Positions 1 to 7,164 of a stretch of 64,000 bases of DNA are shown piece by piece. This stretch comes from an uncultured Ilyobacter sp. (lineage in GTDB: Bacteria > Fusobacteriota > Fusobacteriia > Fusobacteriales > Fusobacteriaceae), in NCBI RefSeq assembly GCF_963668515.1, contig NZ_OY764864.1:496001-560000 (forward strand), given 5' to 3'. The notes below the pieces were generated by a model that saw only the letters and a list, made by a program, of their open reading frames with translations, had not been told where the DNA came from and ran no database searches. The position numbers were made by a program, and so were the translations under genes. Every line of letters starts with the position of its first letter. The first letter of the stretch is position 1.

Positions 1-185
1 TGAAAATTCAAAAAATCTTCTCTATGAAACTCTCCTCCTGTCTCTGTGTCTTCTGTAACCAAAAGATTTTGTTATTATTCGTGATAATTTCCCTATCTTT
101 TATTAGTGCCCATTCGTGACAAAATCTTTTGACTCTAATATTCTTGTAAATTCAATAATTTATTTCAAATAGCATCTTGAGTCAC
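1..185. repeat. Interspersed repeat copy 1, truncated by window edge
   Basis: This is the end of a repeat family that occurs five times in the window. The block with 'ttcgtg..aatttccctatcttttattagtg' (about 78-120) and the flanking 'caaaatcttttgactctaatatt' recur near 6760, 23400-23580, 43670-43880 and 56280-56480. The first 50 bases match the subtype at 56222-56282. The outer end near 158-180 (atagcatcttgagtcactta) is a worn version of the terminal inverted repeat seen intact at 6691 and 7122. The rest lies outside the window. Confidence 0.75.
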
Positions 186-244
186 TTAATATTAGAGTGC
201 AGCATGTTATTTTAAGTTGAGATTTTTTAAAAATAATTTAATGG

Positions 245-273
245 TTCACAAATAAGTTTAATTATCTTATAAT
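245..273 (+). promoter_or_regulatory. Predicted sigma-70 promoter of the MBL-fold gene
   Basis: TTCACA (245-250), a 17-nt spacer and TATAAT (268-273) lie just upstream of the ribosome binding site at 286. Spacing and -10 are consensus. This is read by eye, with no transcript data. Confidence 0.55.
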
Positions 274-301
274 AAATCTAAAAATGGAGGTAATAATAAC
301 T

Positions 302-928
302 ATGAAAATAAAAACATTTTATTTGGGCGAGATGATGTCTTGTGCTTATCTTACTTGGGATGAGGATACAAAAGAGGCTTTTCTTTTTGACTGCGGTGGA
401 GAAAATTTAGAAAATCTTTTTGCCTTTTTGAGAGCCAATGAACTGACCTTAAAAAAAGTAATATTTACCCACGGACACCACGATCATATAGTGGGACTAG
501 AAAAACTTCTTCAGCATATTTCAGATGTAGAGATTTATATAGGGGAAGAGGAAGAGAAGTTTCTCACTGACGCCAACTTAAACCTTTCAGCTTTTTTAGG
601 AAGAAGTTTCACATATGAAGGGAAAGTGAAAACTGTAAAAGAGGGAGATGTGATAGGAGAATTCAAGGTTATTGATACTCCAGGGCATACAGTGGGATCA
701 AAATGCTATTATAACTCCAAGGAAAAAATAATGATTTCAGGAGATACTCTTTTTAGAAGAAGTTACGGTAGATACGATCTTCCTACCGGCAACGGAGAAG
801 TTTTATTTAAAAGCTTGGGGAAAATATGCAATGAGTATCCAGGAGAAACAAAGGTTTACAGCGGACATACAGAGGTAACGACCCTTGGAGAAGAAAAAGT
901 ATTTCTTCAGATGAACGGACTTATTTAA
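302..928 (+). CDS. MBL-fold metallohydrolase (glyoxalase II-like)
   Basis: A 208-residue cytoplasmic metallo-beta-lactamase-fold hydrolase. The metal-binding THGHHDH motif is at residues 56-62, followed by TPGHT (second histidine region), SGDTLF (bridging aspartate) and YSGHTE (last histidine). This set is typical of glyoxalase II-like thioesterases; no rhodanese or other extra domain is present. An ATG exists at 284, but it overlaps the GGAGGT ribosome binding site (286-291), so the ATG at 302 is preferred. The next genes are an ArsR regulator and a thioredoxin-reductase-like flavoprotein, which hints at thiol, persulfide or redox chemistry. The substrate cannot be told from sequence; hydroxyacylglutathione hydrolase activity is not assured. 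Confidence 0.85.
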   Translation: MKIKTFYLGEMMSCAYLTWDEDTKEAFLFDCGGENLENLFAFLRANELTLKKVIFTHGHHDHIVGLEKLLQHISDVEIYIGEEEEKFLTDANLNLSAFLGRSFTYEGKVKTVKEGDVIGEFKVIDTPGHTVGSKCYYNSKEKIMISGDTLFRRSYGRYDLPTGNGEVLFKSLGKICNEYPGETKVYSGHTEVTTLGEEKVFLQMNGLI

Positions 929-931
929 GAT

Positions 932-973
932 TTGACAATGCATGGGGAAAGTAGTATTCTAATATTATAATAT
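932..973 (+). promoter_or_regulatory. Promoter with overlapping palindromic operator before arsR
   Basis: TTGACA (932-937), 17 nt and TATTCT (955-960) form a good sigma-70 promoter. Directly downstream, at the expected transcription start, is the perfect 12-bp palindrome ATATTATAATAT (962-973). ArsR-family repressors usually bind AT-rich palindromes in their own promoter, so this is a likely autoregulatory operator (inference). Confidence 0.55.
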
Positions 974-991
974 GTAAATAGGAGTAGAGTT

Positions 992-1264
992 GTGGAAATT
1001 GATAAAGCTGTCTTATTGTTTAAAATGATGTCAAATCCCATAAGACTTGGAATCTTAAAGGAGCTTTCTGAAAATGGTGTCCTCTGTGTAAGTAAGCTAG
1101 AAGAGGCCATAGGGTCTTCCCAGTCTAGTACCAGTCAACACCTTGCACATCTCAGAAATTCTGGAATACTTACCTGTCAGAAGAATGGTAAGAAAGTGTG
1201 TTATACCATAGCTGACAAGGATGTAGAGCAACTTATAAAAAGACTTGAACTAGAGGAAAATTAA
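992..1264 (+). CDS. ArsR/SmtB-family winged-helix regulator
   Basis: A 90-residue DNA-binding protein with the compact ArsR fold: FKMMSNPIRLGILKEL (helix 1-2), a recognition region SSQSSTSQHLAHLRNSGIL and a wing around GKKVCYTI. It starts with GTG at 992 after a GGAG site. Three cysteines are visible (near residues 32, 64 and 70). Two of them lie near the recognition helix and wing, so thiol or metal sensing is possible, but the classic ELCVCDL metal site is absent. The gene sits between a metallohydrolase and a thioredoxin-reductase-like gene, which suggests that it controls them. A hairpin terminator follows at once. Confidence 0.88.
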   Translation: MEIDKAVLLFKMMSNPIRLGILKELSENGVLCVSKLEEAIGSSQSSTSQHLAHLRNSGILTCQKNGKKVCYTIADKDVEQLIKRLELEEN

Positions 1265-1269
1265 ATTTA

Positions 1270-1306
1270 GAGACTGTCTTCTCATAGCGGATGGCAGTCT
1301 CCTTTT
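1270..1306 (+). terminator. Intrinsic terminator or attenuator after arsR
   Basis: GAGACTGTC (1270-1278) pairs with GGCAGTCTC (1293-1301), one G-T pair, followed by CTTTT. It lies only about 8 bases before the ribosome binding site of the next gene, so it probably lowers read-through rather than fully separating the genes. Confidence 0.7.
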
Positions 1307-1325
1307 GTTTTGAAAGGAGAGAACC

Positions 1326-2252
1326 GTGGAAAAAATATATGATATGATAATTATAGGGGGAGGACCTGCAGGGCTTACGGCTGCCATATATGCAGGCCGT
1401 GCACAGTTAAATGTTTTGGTAATAGAAAAAAGAGAGATCGGGAGCCTGATTTCGGCTCATAAAATAGACAACTATCCTGGGTTTCCCGAAGGGATAACAG
1501 GTAGGGAGCTCTATCAACTAAAAAAAGAACATGCTTTAAAATATAATGTAAAAATTGTAGAGGGCACTTTTCTTGAACTAGATATTTTCTCTGAACCAAA
1601 GATTGTAAAAACTGACGTAGAAAATTACCGCGGGAAATCGGTGATAATAGCCAGCGGTTGGCCTAAAAACAGTGTGAAGAAGGTAAAGGGAGAGCAGGAA
1701 TTCATAGGAAAGGGAGTATCCTACTGTGCCACTTGTGACGGAGCTTTTACAAGAAATCTAAAGGTGGGTTTATTCGGTCAGGGGGACGAAGTGGCAGAAG
1801 AGGCACTTTTTCTCACGAGATATTCTAAGGAGATATTTATTTTCTCTAAGGAAGAGAGTCTAAAATGCAATCAAGAATTAAAAAATGCCCTTTTATCCCA
1901 TGACAATATAAAGATAATTCCAAATAGTCATATTGTTGAAATAAAGGGAAATGATTATGTGGAAGAGGTTGTTGTATCAAGAGACGGTATAGAGGAAAGT
2001 TATCCTTTAGATTATACATTTTTATACCTAGGAACCAGGTCTACTGAGGAACTTTTTTCCGGATTTGCCAAACTAGATCCCAACGGTTACATAATAACCG
2101 GAGAAGATATGAAAACCGAGGTTGATGGAGTCTATGCAGCGGGAGATATAAGATCGAAGTCTATAAGACAGGTTACCACAGCAGTGGCAGATGGAACGAT
2201 AGCGTCATTAGAAGCGGCCAAGTATATACTAAAACAAAAAAAAGAGAGATAA
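1326..2252 (+). CDS. Thioredoxin-reductase-like NAD(P)/FAD flavoprotein
   Basis: A 308-residue protein of the class II pyridine nucleotide disulfide reductase family. It has an N-terminal FAD motif GGGPAGLTAAIYAGRA, the redox-active CATC pair in SYCATCDG (about residue 133), a central nucleotide-binding stretch (GQGDEVAEEALFL) and the C-terminal FAD motif YAAGDIRS. Length and motif order match TrxB. The NAD(P) motif has GQGDEV instead of the usual GGGNSA, so this may be a TrxB paralogue working on another disulfide carrier. The start is GTG at 1326, after AAGGAGA. It lies downstream of arsR, and the metallohydrolase context suggests a small redox module. No thioredoxin gene is adjacent. Confidence 0.85.
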   Translation: MEKIYDMIIIGGGPAGLTAAIYAGRAQLNVLVIEKREIGSLISAHKIDNYPGFPEGITGRELYQLKKEHALKYNVKIVEGTFLELDIFSEPKIVKTDVENYRGKSVIIASGWPKNSVKKVKGEQEFIGKGVSYCATCDGAFTRNLKVGLFGQGDEVAEEALFLTRYSKEIFIFSKEESLKCNQELKNALLSHDNIKIIPNSHIVEIKGNDYVEEVVVSRDGIEESYPLDYTFLYLGTRSTEELFSGFAKLDPNGYIITGEDMKTEVDGVYAAGDIRSKSIRQVTTAVADGTIASLEAAKYILKQKKER

Positions 2253-2267
2253 TTCTCTCTTTTTTTA
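2236..2267. terminator. Bidirectional terminator between convergent genes
   Basis: A long A-tract followed by GAGAGA (2244-2249), loop TAAT and TCTCTC (2254-2259) with a T-tract. It can terminate both the flavoprotein gene and the minus-strand sigma factor gene, whose ends are 12 bases apart. Confidence 0.85.
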
Positions 2268-3056
2268 CATAGTATACCTAAATTTGTCTCTTAACTTATC
2301 GATTGCTTTGAGCTGAATTTGCCTTATTCGCTCTCTGGTTAGGTTCAAATGGTTTCCTATCTCCTCTAGAGTAAGGACATTTTTGTTGAAAAGTCCAAAT
2401 CTGTGTATGATGACATCTCTCTCTTTAGAATTAAGTATTTTTAAATTTCTTATAAGTTCTTCGTTTACACTGTCTGTTATTATCTGTTCTTCGAAAAGGT
2501 CATCACTTGGAATAATGCTGTGAAGGTCTCCATTTTCTCCATAAGATTCCTCTAGAGAATTTAAGGACTGCTCGAAGATATTGAGATATTTCTCAACATC
2601 TTTTTTCTTGAATTCAAGTCCCACGGCGATAGTTTCAATAGAGGGAACAGAACCAGATTTATTTTTGTAATCTCTTATGAATTTATTTATTTTTGAGATA
2701 TTATCATAGATATAGGTGGGATATCTTATAACCCCTTTATTTGATGAAATATATCTTAAAATACTCTGCTTTATCCAAAAAGTGGCATAGGTGGAAAACC
2801 TTTTATCCATGGTGGTGTCAAACTTACTGACGGCTTTGATCAGTCCGATATTCCCCTCTTGTATGAGATCTAAGACAGGAATGCCGATATTTATATATTT
2901 TTTTGCGATACTAACTACGAGTCTTAGGTTGGATGTGACCAACTTTTCCTGAGCTGATTCGTCTCCATTCTGGGCTTTCAAGGCAAATTCTATCTCCTCT
3001 TCCTTGGTTAAGAGGGGATAGTGGCTTATCTCTTTTAGATAATTGGATATATTCAT
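2265..3056 (-). CDS. Sigma-70 family RNA polymerase sigma factor
   Basis: A 263-residue sigma factor with region 1.2 (NISNYLKEISHYPLLTKEEEIEFA), region 2 (NLRLVVSIAKKY..LDLIQEGNIGLIKAVSKFD and the RFSTYATFWIKQSI -10 recognition helix), region 3 and region 4 (LTLEEIGNHLNLTRERIRQIQ, -35 helix-turn-helix). It is shorter than RpoD and has no region 1.1, which fits a group 2/3 alternative or stationary-phase factor. The ATG at 3056 has a weak AAAAGG site at good distance. A TTG at 3089 would add 11 residues, but it overlaps the strong AAGGAGG and is less likely. The start is uncertain. It runs divergently from ruvC. Confidence 0.9.
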   Translation of the reverse strand: MNISNYLKEISHYPLLTKEEEIEFALKAQNGDESAQEKLVTSNLRLVVSIAKKYINIGIPVLDLIQEGNIGLIKAVSKFDTTMDKRFSTYATFWIKQSILRYISSNKGVIRYPTYIYDNISKINKFIRDYKNKSGSVPSIETIAVGLEFKKKDVEKYLNIFEQSLNSLEESYGENGDLHSIIPSDDLFEEQIITDSVNEELIRNLKILNSKERDVIIHRFGLFNKNVLTLEEIGNHLNLTRERIRQIQLKAIDKLRDKFRYTM

Positions 3057-3198
3057 TTTACGTAGCCTTTTAAGGGCCCCTCCTTTCAATATAAGAGATT
3101 CTTTTCTAAGTAAGATATACGTTGCAGTATGAGAAATCCTTTTTTATAGAATTTTTTTTTAATCTATGGTAAACTTTTAAATAGAGGTGAAATTAAGA

Positions 3199-3771
3199 GT
3201 GAGAGTTTTAGGAATTGATCCGGGAACTGCAACAGTGGGATACGGAATCGTAGATTTTAAAAATAATAATTATGATACGGTAACTTATGGATGTATATAT
3301 ACAGACAAAGATCTTCCCATGTCAAAAAGGCTTGAAAAAATATATGATGAACTTTATGCACTCATAGAAGAATATAAGCCCGCTCATATGGCAGTGGAGG
3401 AGCTTTTTTATTTTAAGAATAATAAAACAGTTATTAGTGTGGGCCAGGCAAGAGGGGTAATAATTCTCTGCGGTGAGAAACAGGGACTCTGTCTAGACAG
3501 TTATACCCCTCTTCAGGTAAAGATGGGGATAACAGGCTACGGAAAGTCTGAAAAAAAACAGGTCCAGACTATGGTTCAGAAAATATTAAAATTGAGTGAA
3601 CTCCCGGAACCAGATGATGCTGCAGATGCCCTAGCGATAGCGGTGACTCACATAAACTCACTTAATTCCGGCTGCTACAACATATCTGCGGATAAAAAAA
3701 TATGTGGAAAAAAAATAGGAAGTGGAAAGCTAACAGCGAAGGAATATAGGGAACTGTATAAGATCAAATAG
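3199..3771 (+). CDS. ruvC: Holliday junction endonuclease RuvC
   Basis: A 190-residue resolvase that cleaves Holliday junctions in the RuvABC complex. The N-terminus reads MRVLGIDPG (first catalytic Asp), followed by VEELFYFKN (catalytic Glu) and the C-terminal EPDDAADALA pair of acidic residues. All four catalytic acids are present and the RNase H-like fold length is normal, with a short basic C-terminal tail (KKICGKKIGSGK). A GTG at 3187 is in frame, but GAGGTG (3184-3189) serves as the ribosome binding site for the GTG at 3199, which gives the family-typical start. ruvA and ruvB are not adjacent. A histidine kinase gene follows after 24 bases. Confidence 0.95.
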   Translation: MRVLGIDPGTATVGYGIVDFKNNNYDTVTYGCIYTDKDLPMSKRLEKIYDELYALIEEYKPAHMAVEELFYFKNNKTVISVGQARGVIILCGEKQGLCLDSYTPLQVKMGITGYGKSEKKQVQTMVQKILKLSELPEPDDAADALAIAVTHINSLNSGCYNISADKKICGKKIGSGKLTAKEYRELYKIK

Positions 3772-3795
3772 TGCGGAAGAGAAAGAGGTGGTTGT

Positions 3796-5076
3796 ATGTG
3801 GGGTAAAAATAATTATAATTTCAGCAGAAAAACTCTTATCGGAAAAAAGCTCACGAATAACGAAAAAGATATCTCTCATATGATCCAGGAGTTTGAATCT
3901 ATAGAAAAGATGATGTCTGTTATTTACAGTGAGAAAAATGAGGGCAGAGTGATATTCTGCATCCTACTTCTTTTGATCGGGAAATTAGACTTAGGATATG
4001 TTGAGAGTTATTACTTCCACTATGATGAAGATTCCAAAACTCTTCAGTACAAGGAGGGGTATTTCAATCTAGATAAAATAGAGGAAGAGGAGTTAGATGA
4101 GATCTATGATTCCCTCAGTGATATTATAGAGGTTGATCAGGTACCGTTTTTAAAAGAGATACTAGATATAGGGGAACCTGTCTATGATGTAAAAAGATTT
4201 ACAGAGCCGACTCCCTATACATTTCTTAGCAGGCTGAATAATTTTTCTGTAATTCCGGTGGGGTATGAGGACAGAAATTACGGAATGCTTATTATGGCGG
4301 GAAACAAAAAACTTCTTAAAATGGGTAAAAGAAAACGGGAGCTCGTGGACATATTTAAGTACAACCTATCTATGTACCTCTACAACAGAGATCTAGAAAA
4401 AAAAGAACTTAAAGATGACAGGCTAAAAACCATAGGATATTTTGCCAACTCCATAGTTCATGAGTTTAAAACCCCTGTGTCAGTAATAAAGGGGTTTGCA
4501 ACTCTGGCTAAAAATAAGTTAGATGACCCGGAAAAGTTAAAGATATATCTAGAAAATATAATTACTGAATCAGACAGGATAATAGAGATGTCTGATGAGG
4601 TCGGGGAGTACGCTCAGACGAGGGGGACCCTTAGTATAGAGGAAGAGTTTTATTTTCAGGATGTTGTAAAAGAGATCTATAAAAAATTTAAAAGCAAATT
4701 TGAAAGATTGGAAATAAAACCCATATTCATGGAGGAGAAAAAAATCTTGGTGAGGGCCAATAAAAAAACCCTGTCAAGAACAGTATGTCATATTCTAAAA
4801 AATGTGGCAGAAAACGTTGACTACAAAAAAGACAACAGATATGTAATGTTCAGATTTGAGGAACAGAATGGAAGAGATGTTGTGGTATTTGAAGATAATG
4901 GCTGCGGGATACCTGAGGATAATGTATCGAAAGTATTTTCTCCATTTTTTACCACAAAAATAAATGGTACAGGTCTTGGAATGACCATAGTAAAGGAGTA
5001 CTACGAAAAAATAGGAATGGAAATAAAACTAGAGTCAGTCTATGGAAAGTACACTAGACTGACAGTTATGATATAG
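3796..5076 (+). CDS. Sensor histidine kinase, soluble, GAF-like N-terminus
   Basis: A 426-residue kinase. Residues about 25-200 resemble a GAF-type sensor domain and show no convincing membrane segment, so it is probably cytoplasmic. The H-box SIVHEFKTPVSVIKGF places the phospho-acceptor at His222. The N-box region lies in ILKNVAENVDY, the G1 box is EDNGCGIPEDN, the F-box SPFFTTK and the G2 box GTGLGMTIV, so the ATPase domain is complete. No response regulator gene is next to it, which makes it an orphan kinase. Tight packing with ruvC and trmL suggests shared transcription. The ligand is unknown. Confidence 0.9.
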   Translation: MWGKNNYNFSRKTLIGKKLTNNEKDISHMIQEFESIEKMMSVIYSEKNEGRVIFCILLLLIGKLDLGYVESYYFHYDEDSKTLQYKEGYFNLDKIEEEELDEIYDSLSDIIEVDQVPFLKEILDIGEPVYDVKRFTEPTPYTFLSRLNNFSVIPVGYEDRNYGMLIMAGNKKLLKMGKRKRELVDIFKYNLSMYLYNRDLEKKELKDDRLKTIGYFANSIVHEFKTPVSVIKGFATLAKNKLDDPEKLKIYLENIITESDRIIEMSDEVGEYAQTRGTLSIEEEFYFQDVVKEIYKKFKSKFERLEIKPIFMEEKKILVRANKKTLSRTVCHILKNVAENVDYKKDNRYVMFRFEEQNGRDVVVFEDNGCGIPEDNVSKVFSPFFTTKINGTGLGMTIVKEYYEKIGMEIKLESVYGKYTRLTVMI

Positions 5077-5086
5077 GAGGAGTTTG

Positions 5087-5539
5087 ATGAATATAGTTTT
5101 GCTGAATCCAGAGATACCTTATAATACTGGGAATATAGGGAGAAGTTGTGTTCTTACCAATACGGCCCTTCATTTAATAAAACCCATGGGATTTTCTCTA
5201 GATGAAAAGCAGATAAAAAGAGCAGGTCTAGATTACTGGAACAGTGTGGACCTTCACATTTGGCACAGCCTAGAAGAGCTCATAAAGGCCAATCCTAATT
5301 CGAATTTTTATTTTGCAACTACCAAGACAAAGAAAAATTATTCAGACGTAAAATATAAAAAAGATGATTTTATTGTCTTTGGACCTGAATCTAGAGGTGT
5401 ACCGGAAGAGATACTAGAGGCAAACAAGGAAAATTGTATAACAATACCTATGATAAAAATGGGAAGATCTCTGAATCTTTCAAATTCTGCAGCAATAATA
5501 TTATACGAAGCTTTGAGGCAAACTGGATTTGACTTTTAA
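5087..5539 (+). CDS. trmL: tRNA (cytidine/uridine(34)-2'-O)-methyltransferase
   Basis: A 150-residue SPOUT-class methyltransferase that 2'-O-methylates the wobble base of tRNA-Leu. It begins MNIVLLNPEIPYNTGNIGR, has the SAM-knot motifs FGPESRGVPEE and ITIPM..GRSLNLSNSAAIILYEALRQ, and has the family's normal size. A TTG at 5084 directly precedes the ATG at 5087; the GGAGGAG at 5077-5083 supports the ATG. It sits 10 bases after the histidine kinase gene and ends before a terminator. Confidence 0.93.
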   Translation: MNIVLLNPEIPYNTGNIGRSCVLTNTALHLIKPMGFSLDEKQIKRAGLDYWNSVDLHIWHSLEELIKANPNSNFYFATTKTKKNYSDVKYKKDDFIVFGPESRGVPEEILEANKENCITIPMIKMGRSLNLSNSAAIILYEALRQTGFDF

Positions 5540-5543
5540 AGGA

Positions 5544-5568
5544 GGGAGTTTTTTCTCCCCTTTTTTTT
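5544..5568 (+). terminator. Intrinsic terminator after trmL
   Basis: GGGAG (5544-5548), a T6 loop and CTCCC (5555-5559), then a run of eight T. It ends the ruvC-kinase-trmL unit. Confidence 0.75.
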
Positions 5569-5682
5569 TATCTTCAAATACATATGTAGTTTACTTGACA
5601 ACAATTTTAAATTAGTACAGAAGCCATAAGAATCTGATTAATTTTAGTTTTTTGAAAAGCCTCACAATATATACAGATTTAA

Positions 5683-5703
5683 AATTATTTGTGATACATC
5701 ACT
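5683..5703. promoter_or_regulatory. Operator-like site, imperfect palindrome
   Basis: The left half TTATTTGTGA is identical to that of the perfect palindrome at 6045-6068; the right half begins TCAC but then diverges. The two sites are about 360 bases apart. The TGTGA-N4-TCAC core resembles Crp/Fnr or GntR-type sites but has a 4-nt spacer. The regulator is unknown. Confidence 0.4.
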
Positions 5704-6044
5704 ATAGATGTTTTTGAGACCTCACTTATAAATAAAAAATTTATCCAGTAAATAGCAAATGAACAGAAAAATATATAAATAATTTTCCAAAATATATTCG
5801 GAAAAATCAACTTAATTTTCTAAGTTTATAGAAAAAAATATTATGATCCATAAATACTTTAAGGGATTAAAACTGCTTATTTCATACTCCACACGCAAAT
5901 ATTTAAAATTATTATAGTAAAATAACAGTGAGGTGGCTAAAATTTTGATTATCAATTAAATGTGGGGAAATATTCTTAAACTATTGTGAGCTCTAATATG
6001 CTTAAATGCTTAAAGAACACCAATTAATTTTTTCTTTTATGCTC

Positions 6045-6068
6045 TTATTTGTGACGCATCACAAATAA
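6045..6068. promoter_or_regulatory. Operator-like site, perfect 10-bp inverted repeat
   Basis: TTATTTGTGA (6045-6054), spacer CGCA, TCACAAATAA (6059-6068). It has no T-tract and no coding context, so it is more like a dimeric repressor or activator site than a terminator. It lies about 150 bases upstream of the predicted promoter at 6193. Confidence 0.5.
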
Positions 6069-6192
6069 TTTAGAGATCTGTACCATTGTGGATTAAAAGA
6101 AAAAGCTTTATAATCATACTATATTAAATTTTACAAGTCATTTTCCGGAACTGTTTTCAATAACAGCTATGGTAATCGACTTTAATAAAAGA

Positions 6193-6221
6193 TTGAATAA
6201 TCTACCATTGAACAATATATT
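6193..6221 (+). promoter_or_regulatory. Predicted sigma-70 promoter of a candidate small RNA
   Basis: TTGAAT (6193-6198), exactly 17 nt, TATATT (6216-6221). No reading frame follows, but a strong terminator ends at 6342. Confidence 0.55.
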
Positions 6222-6227
6222 ATATAA

Positions 6228-6342
6228 AAAGTGAATGGCATCTTATCAGCAAAAGAAGAGAGAACTCTTTAATACCCTGGAAAGATACAAAGTCGTTTTA
6301 CTTTCTCTGAATATCAGATGGAAGTAGTGCGACTTTTTTTTT
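6228..6342 (+). ncRNA. Candidate small RNA of about 115 nt
   Basis: The unit is bounded by the promoter at 6193-6221 and a long hairpin terminator: AAAGTCG (6289-6295) pairs with CGACTTT (6330-6336), with an inner stem of TACTTT and GGAAGTA, then nine T. Between them is a second small hairpin, AAGAG-agaa-CTCTT (about 6256-6270). No start codon with a ribosome binding site lies inside. It matches no RNA family that I can recognise, so function is unknown. It could also be a leader with early termination, although no gene follows for 800 bases. Confidence 0.45.
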
Positions 6343-6690
6343 ATTGATGTATTGGTGCTGTGATACAAATTCACTTTAAGTTGATTTGAAAAAATTATTA
6401 GGAGGTTTAAGTATCGGTTATAAACCGGGGATCATCAATGCTCTAAAAATGAATATCCTTCCTGAAGTTTAAAATTTATGAGATGAGAATTCAACCATTT
6501 AATTTCCTATTTAATTCTTTTCATTCCTTGGCATCTGTTCAAAGCCTTTTCTTGAATTTTTAGATCTATTGAGATAATCAAAATCAGGAGATTATCACTA
6601 TAATATTTTGAAAATGCAAACAACAATCAAAAAAACAAGGTAAAAATCTGAAAGACAGTATTATAGGATATTCAAGGGCATATTTTAACT
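6343..6690. other. Non-coding stretch with a decayed coding trace
   Basis: A good AGGAGG (6400-6405) is followed by an open frame (6413-6472) reading IGYKPGIINALKMNILPEV then stop, but no start codon lies at proper spacing. This looks like the residue of a degraded gene. The rest is AT-rich with nothing recognised. Confidence 0.35.
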
Positions 6691-7144
6691 AATTAACCCA
6701 AGTTGCTACTTAAAAAAAATTATTATAAATTACTGAATTTATCTGAATATTAAAATCAAAAGATTTTGTCACGAATGGACACTAATAAAAGATAGGGAAA
6801 TTAGCACGAATAAGGACAAAAGCTTTTGGTCACAGAGGACGCAGAGAAAAATAGGGAGTTTCACAGAGTTAAAACCAAACTATATATGTGTTCTTTTGCG
6901 AGAGGTTTTTATCTCTTTTCCCTTGCCATTGATAAAATCAGCGTTAAGAATGACCGAAGTGGAATCCTTAGATAAATTCGACTGTTTGAACGAAGTGAGT
7001 TTCGAATTTTTCTTGGATTTCCAAGGGCATTTAGCTGATTTTTCACAGGCTTGAACTTTTGGTTACTTTTCTTTCAAGAGAAAAGTAACGAATCCCGATA
7101 AATTCAATACTTTAATTTAATAAAGGTAGCAACTTAGGTTAATT
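6691..7144. mobile_element. Complete MITE-like element, copy 2 (454 bp)
   Basis: The left end AATTAACCCAAGTTGCTACT (from 6691) and the right end GGTAGCAACTTAGGTTAATT (to 7144) are near-perfect inverted repeats. The body shares blocks with the other copies, including the core near 6760-6850 (cacgaatggacactaataaaag), 'gagaggtttttatctcttttcccttgcc', and a terminal hairpin with arms GTTACTTTTCT/AGAAAAGTAAC (about 7062-7089). It encodes no transposase, so any movement would need one from elsewhere. No clear target duplication is visible. It ends about 20 bases before the permease gene. Confidence 0.75.
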
Positions 7145-7164
7145 ATTTAATAGGAGGTTACAGT

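Larger units (their letters stand above)
5569..6215. other. Long AT-rich non-coding stretch with two related palindromes
   Basis: No open frame with a ribosome binding site was found here. The stretch holds two operator-like palindromes (5681-5705 and 6045-6068, listed separately) and otherwise low-complexity AT sequence. It lies between the core genes and the metabolic island. Confidence 0.6.

Noticed and set aside
3054..3089. TTG start at 3089 for the sigma factor
   Set aside because: It overlaps the only strong AAGGAGG, and the added residues are not part of region 1.2. The point remains uncertain.
6980..7010. TTCGAA-containing stretch considered as part of a tRNA
   Set aside because: There is no acceptor or anticodon stem, and the sequence belongs to the MITE.
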